A stretch of 64,000 nucleotides of DNA from Bolinopsis microptera. Lineage: Eukaryota > Ctenophora > Tentaculata > Lobata > Bolinopsidae. Under the pieces are notes generated by a model that saw only the letters and a list, made by a program, of their open reading frames with translations, did not search any database and was not told the DNA's origin. Positions 1-11,012 of the stretch are shown piece after piece. Position numbers and translations under genes: made by a program. Within the stretch, counting starts at the first letter, position 1; each line of letters begins with the position of its first letter. The stretch is taken from positions 13,777,628 through 13,841,627 of the forward strand of contig NC_087075.1 of NCBI RefSeq assembly GCF_026151205.1. Direction: 5' to 3'.

Positions 1-1480
1 AACCAAGGATGCTAATTACCTATGTAGCGTATCTTATAACTTTATAAACGTACGGCACACGAATACCGTACGTATTTCTCAAAAGTGTTTATATGCGACA
101 TGCGTACTTCGTTCAAATCTTTCATTTCGACCATCGATTCATTAAATATGAGCATTTAGCAGTAACACGCTAAAAACGCGAGTTTATAGATATAAATAAT
201 ATGTTACTGTAGTACAAGACCTCGTGGCTTAGTCGATTGGGGCGTCACTTTTAATCTGCAGCACCCGGGTTCTGGGCCTGCCGAAGTTTTATTTTAACTT
301 TTTGTTGGCAATTATGAGTAGCTAACGAATAACTAATAATACCTCAGTAATATAATCAAACGTATTCCACGTATTTTTTAGAATTTTAACAAACGGCTTA
401 TTTTCGACCGGTTTTTCGGCTTACTTAACAACGATGACTCCAAAACTGTTCGTATGCAACTTTTTGCTTTTACCTAACTTCCTATTTATATTTTTCATCT
501 AATTTGCACGTGGGTGGTCGACGGTCGTACATACAAACATAATCTTTCGAATTATATTATAAACTAGAAAGCCCGTGGTCGCAGGGATCAGGAAGCTAAT
601 AGTATATTTTGAAAGTTGCAGTTTTTATAGCATCAAAAATATCCTAAACACCCTAAACGTATAACGTAATAATCACAAAATCGATCAAAATTTCGGTACA
701 ATAATCATTGCAAGTGCACTTTCCCTCCTCGTTACTATGGTTCCTATACAATGTACACCCTTTGCTTTTATCTGATTTACACATGGGCGGTCGTACAGAC
801 AAAAAGAATAAATGTATTAAGCTACAATATGTTGAATTTTTAAGTAATTATAATGAATGTTTTGGTAACATCCTTTACTTCAGAGAATTAGACTAGAAGA
901 ATGATGGAAGCAGGTATAATTTGGAGTTTGGACAGCTGTTCGTCGAGAGATGATTACTATATTAGATCTGGATTTCGGGAGGGACATGAACAATTATATT
1001 TATATTTAAATCTAATTTCAGTTTGACTCGTGACAGTTATTTTAAGTTTTCATAAGTAAACGCTTATAAGTGAAACTTTATTCAAAAGCTCAAAGTTCGT
1101 ATCGAATGTTCAAGTTGTTAGTTTGTTATAGCGATTTCAATTACTATTTCAGAAAACCTTGTCTCACTTGTTTTACAATTAGTCTAAAAGCATTCGCATT
1201 CATTAGAAAAGTTTACAAAATTTAAAGTTCCCTATTATATACAGTTCCATGTTATACAGGTCACTAAATTTAGCAATATTATGGCTAAACAGTAAACAGT
1301 AAACATTAAGACATTATAGTTTTGAAGTCACAAACTGCTGTAATACTACTGTACTGATGTTTACTGTTGACACGCAAAAGAATTTAGTGTTTATATCATT
1401 ATGCACCCATGCCCACTGCAAAATCAAATGTAAGATGACGTCATGATCTTACTGCTTACACAATACACAGCATGGATATA
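1..1480. other. AT-rich intergenic DNA
   Basis: I see no convincing coding region here. The short open frame at 708-896 has no signal peptide, domain or splice context and is treated as chance. Apart from the tRNA-like stretch at 218-287, which has its own entry, the DNA is AT-rich and holds no repeat I could define. Confidence 0.6.
218..287 (+). repeat. tRNA-like sequence, probable SINE head or decayed tRNA
   Basis: The stretch carries a good A-box match (TGGCTTAGTCG), a loop-like CTTTTAA that would give a TTT anticodon, and a weak B-box (GGTTCTGGGCC). The anticodon stem does not pair well: only the innermost pair is sound. A functional tRNA-Lys is therefore unlikely, and a tRNA-derived SINE or pseudo-tRNA fits better. 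Seen: the boxes. Inferred: SINE origin. Confidence 0.35.
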
Positions 1481-1489
1481 CAGTTACTA

Positions 1490-1770
1490 AATTATCCAGC
1501 ATATTCGCTAATTAATCCAGCATATTTGCTAATTAATCCAGCATATTTGCTAATAAACCAGCATATTTGCTAATAAACCAGCATATTCGCCAATTAACCC
1601 AGCACATTTGCTAAATAACCCAGCATATTTGCTAATAAACCAGCATTTTTTTAATAAACTCAGCATATTTGCTAAATAACCCAGCATATTCGCTAATTAA
1701 CCCAGCACAGTTGCTAAATAATCCAACATATTTCTAATTAATTAATCACCATATTTCTAATCAACCATGT
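1490..1770. repeat. ~21-bp minisatellite (CCAGCATATTTGCTAATTAA type)
   Basis: About 12 imperfect copies of a roughly 20-22 bp unit built around CCAGCATATTTGCTAA lie head to tail. Copies differ by substitutions (TTCG or TTTG, AATTAAT or AATAAA), so the array is old rather than recently amplified. It has no coding potential. Confidence 0.85.
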
Positions 1771-2983
1771 ATGTTCTTATGATACCGTTATTCATGTGGC
1801 CATATGAGGAGATGTATAACCTTATATAGATGTATAACCTTACATACTAAAATAGTCGTATTATATATAAATCGAATGTCTAGTTTGGTAGAAATCGAAT
1901 GACATGGTAATTGTATAACATGTGTTCGTGCTATTTCGTGTCGTCGGTGTTTGACTTAGAAAGTTAGAAATGGTGACTTTCCTTTCATAATTCATAGCTT
2001 TTAAAATATTGCTGCTATCGCGATTAATGCTCTTTTGAGGAATCAGAAGTCTAATTCTGCCTTCCTGACTCCAATTTATTGATAAAACACCAACCTATAA
2101 ACATGGTCGACATCTTTTAAATTTTAAGTTTAATAAATTTTAAGTCAGGGTATTTGCAAAATATGATTTGCATGGGAAAAATCTCATATCTTTGCACAAA
2201 TTCTTTAATCTCCTCAGCCGTTATCATATGTCAAATTGAAGCTCCACCAATAGAACTTATCATAATTTAGAAAAGGTGAACCGGGATAAACAAATCAAAA
2301 TTTTAGTTCACAACTCTTATCAGTAATAATTTGATTCACATCACGAGGCCTGCAGGGAAGTTGCCCTCGTTGGTAAATTACGATAAGAAATTGATAACCT
2401 TGTACCTTGCAGAAACCCTTGATACAATTAAGACCGGACAATAATACAATTATTTTCCGTTCCACCTCCACCCAACTCCTTCATCGTTAATTACTTGTTT
2501 TGTGCCGTTATAAATACCCACAGAAATTATGATCGAGTGAGGCAATCTCATATTTCTTATTTCACCTTTACACGAAATTAGTTTGAAATTGATCTTGAGA
2601 TTATTTTGGTTTTATGTTAGTCTAGGTGTCAACGGATTTACCTTTTTTTTACAGACCAAATTACAGGACCTAAGAAATTGCTTAGAAAAACTGACATTTA
2701 AATAAGCGGTGCTTAGGTACCACCCATATTACCACCCATATATTGCATCATAATTTCTAAGATCGTTCATAATGAAAATGCAAACTCGTTCGCACATATT
2801 TTGCGATTTTGCACACATCATTTAAACTATCAAATAAACGAATTTCCCAGCTCAATTTGAAAAGCAAAATATGGTGCAAACTACAATATTTTGCCCACTA
2901 GGCCCTCACAATTTCTCATACTAAAACCTTACAAAGTTATAACCCTAACAAAACCAAAACTTCTCCTAAGTATAACAGAAACA
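1771..2983. other. AT-rich intergenic DNA upstream of the first cysteine-rich gene
   Basis: No gene could be supported. The stretch presumably contains the promoter of the gene starting at 2984, but I could not single out a convincing TATA box or initiator. Confidence 0.4.
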
Positions 2984-3544
2984 ATGAAGCTAACCCTCCT
3001 TCTCCTCCTTGGATCACTAGCCGTGCTGACTGTACAAGGAGACACGTGCTCTCCGGGTGACTCCTGGCTGGATGAGTGTAACAAGTCAGTCAACCTACAT
3101 TTTAATTTTATGCCATTTATTACAGTGAAAATAGGGTGAATCAATTCAATGATCACTATTTAAAAGAGCTTGAAAGCCGTATGCTGGTATGGTTTCATAA
3201 CTTTTTAAATAACTTTTCAATAACTTTTTAAATAACTTTTTAAATAACTTTTCAAATAACTTTTTAAATAACTTTTTAAATAAATTTTTAAATAACTTTT
3301 TAAATAACTTTTTAAATAAATTTTTAGATAACTTTTTAAATAACTTTTTAAATAATTCAGGTGCCGGTGTCTCCGTAACGGGGTTGCTATCTGCACTAAG
3401 ATGGCCTGTGCTGTCAGTGTAACGTGCGAGCACAAGGGGGTGACTTACTACGCGGGGGACAGCTTCATGGACGAGTGTAACAATTGTAGGTGCACGAAAA
3501 CAGGGAGGGCTATGTGCACCAGGAGGTTTTGTAGAGGCATGTAG
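2984..3544 (+). CDS. Small secreted two-module cysteine-rich protein (pacifastin/VWC-like), 2 exons
   Basis: Exons are 2984-3084 and 3361-3544, with donor AA|GTCAGT, acceptor ATTCAG|G and a 94-aa product. An N-terminal signal peptide (MKLTLLLLLGSLAVLTVQG) is followed by two six-cysteine modules. Module 1 has C-x9-C-N-K-C-R-C...C-T-K-M-A-C spacing, the classical pacifastin pattern. Module 2 has a 16-residue first loop with YYAGDSF, closer to the first half of a VWC domain. Pacifastin inhibitors present their reactive bond between the fifth and sixth cysteines, where the residue after C-T is P1. Here that would be Lys and Arg, as expected for trypsin-like targets. The intron is largely a 12-bp repeat and a 14-bp repeat follows the stop. 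Without splicing only a truncated product is possible, so the two-exon model is strongly preferred. Protease inhibition is inferred, not shown. Confidence 0.82.
3180..3356. repeat. 12-bp minisatellite (AACTTTTTAAAT) filling the intron
   Basis: About 14 imperfect copies of a 12-bp AT-rich unit occupy most of the intron of the first cysteine-rich gene and run up to the polypyrimidine/acceptor region (AATTCAG at 3354-3360). The lysine/leucine-rich open frame on the minus strand is a by-product of the repeat. Confidence 0.85.
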
Positions 3545-3569
3545 AGTGGAAAAGGAAGACAGTCGTGTA

Positions 3570-3832
3570 TCCTGATGTACATTGTACATTGTACATTGTA
3601 TATTGAACATTATACATTGTATATTGTACATTGTACATTGTATATTGTACATTGTATATTGTATATTGTACATTGTATATTGTACATTGTATATTGTACA
3701 TTGTATATTGTACATTGTATATTGTACATTGTATATTGTACATTGTATATTGTACATTATATATTGTACATTGTATATTGTACATTGTATATTTTACATT
3801 GTATATTGCATATTGTACATTGTACAATGTGC
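3570..3832. repeat. 14-bp microsatellite-like array (TACATTGTATATTG)
   Basis: Dense copies of TACATTGTATATTG and TACATTG variants start about 30 bp after the stop codon of the preceding gene. All three plus-strand frames and two minus frames stay open (repetitive Y-I-V-H-C or Y-N-I-Q-C peptides). This reflects the repeat and not protein coding. Confidence 0.9.
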
Positions 3833-4170
3833 GATTGACTTTTATGGTTTCTTTATAAAGAACGATAAAAGTATAATTTTTTCATTTATACATCTGTAAT
3901 ATTTTTCGTGTAAAACTGTAAAAGAGTTTTAAAATTTAGTGTGTTTAATGTCTTCAACTTCTAAATTGAAAAAATGAGAGGTACTTTAATTTATCGCTAC
4001 AGAAACTAAAATAACTCTCAACACAGTTATTCAAGAGCAAAATATATTCTCTCATAGTCATAAGTTAGATGAATGTTAGATATATATACTATGCTAACAG
4101 GAACCTGTCTAATCCTGAAATGGTGCACAAAATACACGCCAGCACTAAGTAGTGTGACAGACATATGTTA

Positions 4171-5029
4171 GTAGAGGCTCTTACGGGCATTGTCTGCTCG
4201 ATACGCTAGGGACCCCAGACACACCTTTCTAAACGTATTTTTGACCATAGAATCGATTAAAAGTGGTTTCGAGATGATTGGACTGAGTTTACGTCGTGGG
4301 TAAAATCGCAAAAAACCGATTTTTGGGCAAAAAATAGGCCAAAAAACCATGTTTTTTGATATTTTGAACAAGTTAATTTTGTTGGCATGTCGGCAAAACT
4401 TGCATGGAAATAGCTAAAACACAGCCGCACAAGATGGTTTAAAAATTTTAAGAATCCCTCTGTTTTTACGCGGGTAAAAATCCAAAAAAGTGGTAAATAT
4501 TTTGACTTTTTTGCTTGAAGTTTGAATAATTTTTGCAGTTGTATGAAATCAACCCAAAAATAGTCACATCGTGTTTGCCTAAATTTTTCCTTTCCGAGAA
4601 GTACCCACTTCATATACTTTATCGAAGTTTGAATATTGTCACTCCGCAAGCGTTTTTGCCAAATTTTCGACGCGCACTACGCGCAAAAGCATTTAGTTGT
4701 TATCAATTGGCACCCGCGCGTTCATCATAAATTTCAAACAGCTATAACTCAGCGAGATTATGTCCGTTCTAGCTCATATTTTCACACTAAATAGAAAATA
4801 ATGTGATCTTATTGCTGACAAAATATGAATATAATTACTCTATTTGCCTTAGAGTAATAGACTGTCAAAGTTTAAAACGCGCATTGGTATAGCACGTGAC
4901 TAATAAGGCCAAATTTATACTTCTTAACATATTATCGATCCTTAGACATCATACTATTGTGTCCAATTAGCGGTTAGGTCTCTAAACTCGTAGCAGAAAA
5001 CACGTCTTTTTGCCCGTAAGAGCCTCTAC
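4171..5029. mobile_element. ~860-bp MITE with 21-bp terminal inverted repeats, TA target duplication
   Basis: The ends GTAGAGGCTCTTACGGGCA and its exact reverse complement lie at 4171-4189 and 5011-5029. Both are flanked by TA (4169-4170, 5030-5031). Short open frames inside have no transposase features, so it is non-autonomous. TA duplications are typical of the Tc1/mariner and related superfamilies. The superfamily is inferred only from this. Confidence 0.8.
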
Positions 5030-5921
5030 TATGTGGACAAGTTCTCACTACCAAGGATCATCGGCTTCATACAAGCAACAAAACTATTCACTAAATGCGG
5101 AGAGAACAAAGTTTAACTTTTTTTCTCCACTAATTAATATTTTACTGGGGTAAGCACAGGGCTCCAATGCTCTATCTTAAAGTGGTCACGATCTATCCAA
5201 TAGTGATAATGACCACAGCCCCTACGAAGAAGAAGAAGAACTTTGAACTGTAGCTAAAATTATATGAAAAATATTTTGACGTAATTATCATCACTTGATG
5301 ATGACGATGTCATCAAATTAGGCGTTTTTTAACTTGATGCTTGACAAAATAACAACTTTTCGAGTCGATTTTACACAATTAAGTATTTAATTCAAAATTC
5401 GAGGTCATGTTGAGGTTAGACTGTTATATAATCTTTTAAGCATTCCGAAAATCTACCGGAAAGTTTTCTGAGCTTGCTCCTTCATTAAGATATTTGCTAT
5501 TGAAGTGAGTACTTTTTTATAACAATTTTATAATGCTAGTATGGTATTGAGCCATCTCCTGGGCGGTGAAGCTCAGTTCTGCTTACCAGGGGTCTATATT
5601 GTGAAATAAGATAGTTCTCACGCCCAGATCGATCAAAAATCGCTATAGAGCTATAATAACTGATAATTTTATAACAATTGTAAATGAAATATTACTTCCT
5701 TATTACTTCAGTAGTACTACTTTAGTGGTACTACTACGGTAGTAAATGTGGATGTAGAACAGTAGGTAGTTGTTCAACTGAGTTCAGAAATTAATTATTT
5801 TAATCGTTACTGGGGAGAAATGAAATCCAATATTTTAAACTGAGAGTGAGTCCACTTTATACCTCACAAATTTAATCTATCAAAACAAAATGCCAGTATT
5901 ATACAGCGCAAGGAGCACTGT
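5030..5921. other. Intergenic DNA with a LINE/SINE-like 3' tail
   Basis: At about 5160-5240 there is a non-coding stretch ending in ACGAAGAAGAAGAAGAA, which looks like the 3' end of a retroposon. At about 5700-5740 there is a small palindromic AGTAGTACTACTTTAGTGGTACTACTACGG-like cluster. No gene was seen. Confidence 0.4.
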
Positions 5922-6422
5922 TCAAATCTCGAAATCTTCTTCAGTTTCGCATTTTATTATTTCAGGATAACAGCCCTTCATTGAACACACAGCAGTTCCG
6001 GTTGATGAGCACCTACACTTATTACAGTCCCTCCAGAACGTGTCTCCAGCGTAGTACCTCACCCCGTTATGCATACAGACCGCTACGTCATCATCGCCAC
6101 TACTACACTCCTTCTCCGTGCATATAACCACCCCATCTTTCGTGCATCTACACTTGTTGCAGTCCATTCTGAATGTGTCTCCAGCGTAGTAAGTAACATC
6201 ATTGTGTCTACAGACCGCTACAGTCTCACCATCACCACCACAGGCCCGCTCAGTGCACATCACTTCCCCCTTCTTAGTACATCTACATTTGTTACATTCA
6301 TCCTTGAACATGTCCCCTGCACGGTATGTTTCTCCGTTGTGTTCACACGTTTTTGTCCTTTTTCTTGCGGAGTCCACTGACATTAAAACCAATGCTAGTA
6401 AAAGAAGTGTTGCTGTCTTCAT
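5922..6422 (-). CDS. Secreted three-module cysteine-rich protein (pacifastin/VWC-like), single coding exon
   Basis: 166 aa. The signal peptide is MKTATLLLLALVLMSVDSA, followed by a basic RKRTK linker and three six-cysteine modules (roughly residues 26-61, 71-106 and 116-151), each with C...Y-x-A-G-D-x-F-x-x-(D/E)-C-N-K-C-R-C...C...C. An acidic tail (CETEEDFEI) follows. The putative P1 positions after the fifth cysteine are Glu (C-T-E-R-A-C), Glu (C-T-E-K-E-C) and Met (C-S-M-K-G-C). The start at 6422 is chosen because it gives a clean signal peptide and aligns with the start of its inverted sister gene at 7414. Conserved DNA upstream (TCTCACCGTAGCG) could be a 5'UTR splice acceptor. An extracellular protease inhibitor or matrix-binding role is inferred. 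Confidence 0.88.
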   Translation of the reverse strand: MKTATLLLLALVLMSVDSARKRTKTCEHNGETYRAGDMFKDECNKCRCTKKGEVMCTERACGGDGETVAVCRHNDVTYYAGDTFRMDCNKCRCTKDGVVICTEKECSSGDDDVAVCMHNGVRYYAGDTFWRDCNKCRCSSTGTAVCSMKGCYPEIIKCETEEDFEI

Positions 6423-7413
6423 CTTGATTACGTCGCGCTACGGTGAGAAAGAATGCAATAAATATCAGCGGTTAGTAAGTACAAAATGGTCGAAATTCGA
6501 ATATTGTGAAAAATGACGCATGCTCATATTGTCTTAAAATAAGTATATGATGTTACAATGTAATCCGACGTCGCTACTGTAAGAAGGAATGTAAAAGGAC
6601 TGCGATAAAACATACACAAACAAATTACTGAATTGAGGAATTGAATTTCCAACAGAGGGATCCCCCGCGGGGTTGGGAATTGGGATGGCCTGAGGTGCTT
6701 ATCTCACTTTGGTAACCTAAGCCACTCCGTGCCAAGGTATTCATCTTAATATAATACTAGTATACTAGTATGAGGTTAGTCCTATGAACCAAAGGAGTGT
6801 TATCACCAGCCAAAGCTGTACCAATTCACAGCTTGGTGACTGCAGGCCGATTTGTATCAGACCGAATTTCAACCCGGGACCTTTAGCATGGGAGGTGATC
6901 TTAGCACTACTGTAGAAACTAAAAACATCGTAGTACCGTCGAAATTCTTAAACATATGTACATTAACCATCAGCTAAATATGTATGCCGCGGTCTAAATA
7001 CAAGATGGTAAGACGAAACCTTAACGATACGTTTTATATCCCGATTACATTAGGTAATATGATTCCTTTGTTAGAAAATTCAATTCCTGAATTGTGTAAG
7101 CATTTAATTCTTCCATTTAACTCGCTCATTCCTTTTGTGTGTGTTTCGGTAAAAGTTCTACTTGTTAATTACAGTATTGTTGGCAAACTTGGCATTAAAT
7201 TGTTTATTTAGCAGCAGCAAAAAATTACACTACATTGTATCCTTAACCATTACATCGTAACATCATGTACTTACTTTAAGACATGAGCATGCGTAATTTT
7301 TCACAATACTCGAATTTCGACCATTTTGTACTCAGTAACCGCTTATATTTGGTTGTTATTCCAATTTAGTGAGTCTTTATTTTATTTTTTCTCACAGTAG
7401 CGACGTAATCAAG
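6423..7413. other. Spacer of the inverted gene duplication, with tRNA-derived SINE-like insert
   Basis: Both sides of the spacer (about 6423-6660 and 7070-7413) are inverted copies of each other, so the duplication includes the promoter regions of both genes. The middle, about 6655-6915, looks like a SINE. On the minus strand it has a tRNA-like block with CCCATGCTAAAGG and a B-box-like GGGTTGAAATTC near 6860-6900. The open frame 6984-7211 is considered chance. Confidence 0.6.
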
Positions 7414-7869
7414 ATGAAGACAGCAATACTCCTCCTACTAGCATTGGTTTTAATGTCAGTGGTCTCTGCAAGAAAAAGAAAAAAAACGTGTGAACACAAC
7501 GGAGAAACATACCGTGCAGGGGACATGTTCAAGGATGAATGTAACAAATGTAGATGCACTAAGAAGGGGGAAGTGATGTGCACTGAGAGGGCCTGTGGTG
7601 GTGATGGTGAGACTGTAGCGGTCTGTAGACACAATGATGTTACTTACTACGCTGGAGACACATTCAGAATGGACTGCAACAAGTGTAGGTGCACTAAAGA
7701 TGGGGTTGTTACGTGCACGAAGAAGACGTGTAGTAGTGGTGATGATGTGGCGGTTTGTCGGCATAATGGGATTGTTTACTACGTTGGGGACTCGTTCAGG
7801 ATGGACTGTAACATGTGTAGGTGCACATCAACTGGCACTGCTGTTTGTACAATGAAGGGGTGTATGTAG
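7414..7869 (+). CDS. Secreted three-module cysteine-rich protein (pacifastin/VWC-like), inverted paralogue
   Basis: 151 aa from the ATG at 7414. The frame is open 15 codons further upstream, but starting at 7414 gives the signal peptide MKTAILLLLALVLMSVVSA and matches the paralogue at 6422. There are three six-cysteine modules. Module 1 matches the paralogue's module 1 throughout. Module 2 differs from it at only three residues, all in the loop around the fifth and sixth cysteines (C-T-K-K-T-C here against C-T-E-K-E-C). Module 3 ends C-T-M-K-G-C and the protein stops two residues later, without the acidic tail of its sister. The gene is divergently oriented to 5922-6422. TTTTTCTCACAG|TAGCG just upstream resembles a 5'UTR acceptor. 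Confidence 0.88.
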   Translation: MKTAILLLLALVLMSVVSARKRKKTCEHNGETYRAGDMFKDECNKCRCTKKGEVMCTERACGGDGETVAVCRHNDVTYYAGDTFRMDCNKCRCTKDGVVTCTKKTCSSGDDVAVCRHNGIVYYVGDSFRMDCNMCRCTSTGTAVCTMKGCM

Positions 7870-8682
7870 AGTCAGGATATGGCAAAATGTAGATTTAGCA
7901 ATTTCAAGAGTTGCTCCTTATTGGACTGAATACTGGTATTTTGTTTAAGATTGATAAATTTGAAAAGATATAAAAAGGACTTAGTTCAAAGAACATTATC
8001 TCAAATTTAAGGCCATTTCGTCTGTGCTGAGTTATGTTTGTGTTACTGTTATAGACTTGATTTCAAAATATCTAATGCTTTCACTGTTTTGACCGAATTT
8101 TTCTTGAATGACCATCTTACAAGGTCACTGAGGATGACACAAGACACGATTGTGGTACTAAAATTACGAAAGAATAACTTCGGTAAACGGAAAATGTTCA
8201 GAATATAAAGGGATTTCGGAAGATTTGTGAAGAAAAGCTTTTCTGTCGTCTCTTTGACCGAAATTTCGCGGTTTTGACTGAATTTTTGACCAATGACCAA
8301 TCAGTGAGGTCGGTGAGAGTGCCACAAGTCACCATCAAGGCACTGAAAGCTGTATATCCGGAGAAAACGTTGGTGGGATGAAGATTTTGAAAATGTCCTA
8401 CCGGTAGGAAATTTTCAAATTTCAGCTTTCTGCGACCCTAACTTATTTTAAGAAACTGCCTCCGTCCCGAAGCAAAAATGGTCTGTAAATAAACCTATAT
8501 TGTTAGAAATATAGAGGTATATTGGAGACTATATTATATTTTACTTCTAGAATGAGAATCCTATGTCGTAACTGTACCTTGAGTAAATAACTAAGCATTT
8601 CCAGCAATAAAGTAACAACTATGTACTACCTTATTACATTGATTTATCCAATCTGTATTCCGTTTACCTTTTCTTCGTTACC
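7870..8682. repeat. Intergenic DNA with a diverged ~190-bp tandem repeat
   Basis: Two diverged copies of a block beginning TTTGACCGAA(A)TTT and containing AATGACCA..GGTCACTGAGG / GGTCGGTGAGA lie at about 8080-8225 and 8250-8400. This AATTTTGACC-rich style of sequence recurs in other non-coding parts of the window. No gene was seen. Confidence 0.45.
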
Positions 8683-9711
8683 ATGTCGTACAACTACTCT
8701 AACTACACACAGTTCGGTATAAAGAGCGACAGTGAGAGGTATTTATATGCGGGGTGGCTCCTGCTTGTGGTATTGTGTTCATTTGCGGGAGACACCACTA
8801 TTCTTGTTGCTTCCATCAAATATAACGCTATTCACCTCCAAAAGACAGTGGTAGTATTCATCCAGCATATTGCTGCATGTGACTTGCTTAACTCAGCGTT
8901 CAGCTTGTTCCCCAGCGTCCTTTCAGCCATGTTCAACAGCGAAGGTTCCAGTAGAGCTCCGATCCTCTTTCGGTTTTTTATAAGTTACCTTTGCACTAGC
9001 GCTGGAGCCTCTCTTGTAAGTGCGATGACATTGGGGAAGCTCCTGACACTAAAATATCCCCTCCGAGCAAGATGCTGGTCCAAAAGAAAAGCACACAAGG
9101 TTTGTGCAGTGATCTGGTTCACACTCCTCACAGTTCCAATAGTACATCTTCTTATAGACCCTGGTGACGTCACCTTCGATTACAGGGTGTATAATTCTTC
9201 CTATCGTTACTCGGCAAGGATATGGAGATTACTATCACCAACAGTAGCCATACTCGTGCTGTTTGCTCCAACCATCGTAATCATTGTTTCAACAATTTTA
9301 CTGCTAAAAGAAGCAAGGAAAGTTGTTAGAGGAACTCAAGAAAGTCTACGCTGGCAAGGAATCACGACTGTTGTTCTTACTGCAACTTTGTTCACCGTAA
9401 ACTGTCTTCCCATGACTGTGTACCTTATAGCTAAACCTTTAGTAGAAAATAAAGAGCTGGTTACAGGGCCTTTTTCCGGAGTCTTCTACAGAATAGCCGC
9501 CCAAATCATTAACATCAACGTTCTTTCCAACTTTTTTGTGTACAGCCTGACTGTGTCTAGTTTTAGGAATTTCTTGAAGACGAGGATTCTGATTATCTTC
9601 CCGTGTCTTTGTCGTCGAGGTAACTTTAATTACACTTTTTATATTCTTTTGAGACTTTTATTTGACATTTATGTGTACGCAGACCGAATCCCTAGCGCAC
9701 CAAAGCCCTAG
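8683..9711 (+). CDS. Seven-transmembrane GPCR (rhodopsin-like, divergent)
   Basis: 342 aa in one open frame, N-glycosylation sites (NYS, NYT) in the N-terminus, seven hydrophobic segments. TM1 ends AGDTTILVAS, with Asp where class A usually has Asn1.50. TM2 contains HIAACDLLNS with Asp2.50. The TM3 end reads LGKLLTLKYPLRA, so the DRY triplet is absent while the downstream YPLR survives. TM4 has a Trp. TM7 is NVLSNFFVYSLTVSSFRNFL, an SNxxxY in place of NPxxY. The frame runs past Cys-Leu-Cys-Arg-Arg into an odd hydrophobic tail. A donor-like CGAG|GTAACT at about 9619 suggests the real gene splices here and the last ~30 residues are intron. Ligand unknown. A paralogue lies at 60385-61824. Confidence 0.85.
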   Translation: MSYNYSNYTQFGIKSDSERYLYAGWLLLVVLCSFAGDTTILVASIKYNAIHLQKTVVVFIQHIAACDLLNSAFSLFPSVLSAMFNSEGSSRAPILFRFFISYLCTSAGASLVSAMTLGKLLTLKYPLRARCWSKRKAHKVCAVIWFTLLTVPIVHLLIDPGDVTFDYRVYNSSYRYSARIWRLLSPTVAILVLFAPTIVIIVSTILLLKEARKVVRGTQESLRWQGITTVVLTATLFTVNCLPMTVYLIAKPLVENKELVTGPFSGVFYRIAAQIININVLSNFFVYSLTVSSFRNFLKTRILIIFPCLCRRGNFNYTFYILLRLLFDIYVYADRIPSAPKP

Positions 9712-10617
9712 TCCCTACCTTTAACCTAAAACCTTAAGGCATCAGGTCACCGGGTCACGTCCCATATCTTGTCAGACTTTATCTATGTTGAGTGCTGCAT
9801 GTAAAGGGTTCCGTATAACCCACGTAATGTCCGTTAGAATTTTCGACTTCTACGTAATTTCTAGCGCCCATAATTCTATATCCCCTGAAGTAATCATACC
9901 TAACACTTCTCCATGCCCGCAGGTACGATACAAAGAGAGAGAAGAGATCAGCATAGGACGAGATTCCTAGAAACTGCTTTGTGATGGCGGAACATTCTGA
10001 CAAAGAGAAACGTTTTCATCGATAACTATTAATATTTGTGGTATGATACAATGTATCAGCGATTTTAACACTGAGTTGTGAATTTTTAATGGATTTGATT
10101 TCAATATATTATTATCTTAATAGGAATGAAAATTTTGCATAAAAAAGACTAAATTTAGCCCTAGGCCGTTCACGGAGCTCCGTTTCCAACTTTCCATAAA
10201 TTATATCAATTTAAATAGAAAGTGTGGATTTTCCGATAATTGAAATTGGTACACGGATATATCGTCACCACAAATCACACCACCTCGACCTCATTTCAGA
10301 AGAAGGTGTAAATTAAATTAGCGTGTTTATTGGTTTTGATTGGATCTTGGTGTTTTTATTTCTTTTTAGCTTTTCGTTCTTGCGATGCGACCAAATCTTT
10401 GACCACAGTTTCCAATATGGTACAGAATAACTTGAAATGTTCATATATTCAATTAGAGTCTTATTTTTATGGTACAAATACAGTTTTTTGATTACAATTT
10501 CTAAATTCTATATTAAGACAGCAATTAAACTTTCTATCTACGAAAAGACCACAGATTTTCAGCCGGCACTAATCTCGACTGCCAAAAAAGGTGTTTCTTA
10601 CTTACTTGTACTTGATT
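9712..10617. other. AT-rich intergenic DNA
   Basis: No supported gene. Missing 3' exons of the GPCR could lie here, but I could not identify one. Small frames at 9779-10003 and 10437-10619 lack domain or compositional support. Confidence 0.4.
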
Positions 10618-10625
10618 AGGTCTCC

Positions 10626-10743
10626 TCAATCATTCGAGTGGCCTGCACCAATGAACTCCCGTTTGTGTCGTATCATCTCTCCCCAGTGCTTACGATCACT
10701 AGCTAGATCACTTGCTCCTTCTAAATCTATATCCATTATACGT
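10626..10743 (-). pseudogene. C-terminal tail of a non-LTR retrotransposon ORF2 (remnant)
   Basis: The minus strand encodes LASDRKHWGEMIRHKR followed by EFIGAGHSND and a stop. This is the typical end of non-LTR reverse-transcriptase ORFs (a x-DR-x-x-W motif, then a GHSND-like terminus). Only about 35 codons remain and nothing RT-like precedes them, so this is a 5'-truncated relic. Confidence 0.55.
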
Positions 10744-11012
10744 GTCTCATGAAAACGCCATCTTCAAACAAACATTTAATCAAGTGTTACTTATTACTTA
10801 TTACTAATATATATGAAGGTGTTACTTATGATAAATATTCTGTTATGTTTTTGCAATTCTTTGGTGATCTAGAACTTTCTCTTTTTTTTCTAACTGTTAT
10901 AATTCGTAGCCTACTTTTCTTCGCCATTGAGACTCTTGTAGAATATAATAAAGGACTTAATGCAATGATTTATTGGAGATAACCGTTTTTGTTGACAAAC
11001 TTTATAGATGTT

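Noticed and set aside
218-287. Functional tRNA-Lys(TTT)
   Set aside because: Anticodon stem mispairs and the B-box departs from consensus; kept only as a tRNA-like repeat.
3146-3899. Several overlapping open frames on both strands
   Set aside because: They are translations of the 12-bp and 14-bp repeats in and after the first cysteine-rich gene.
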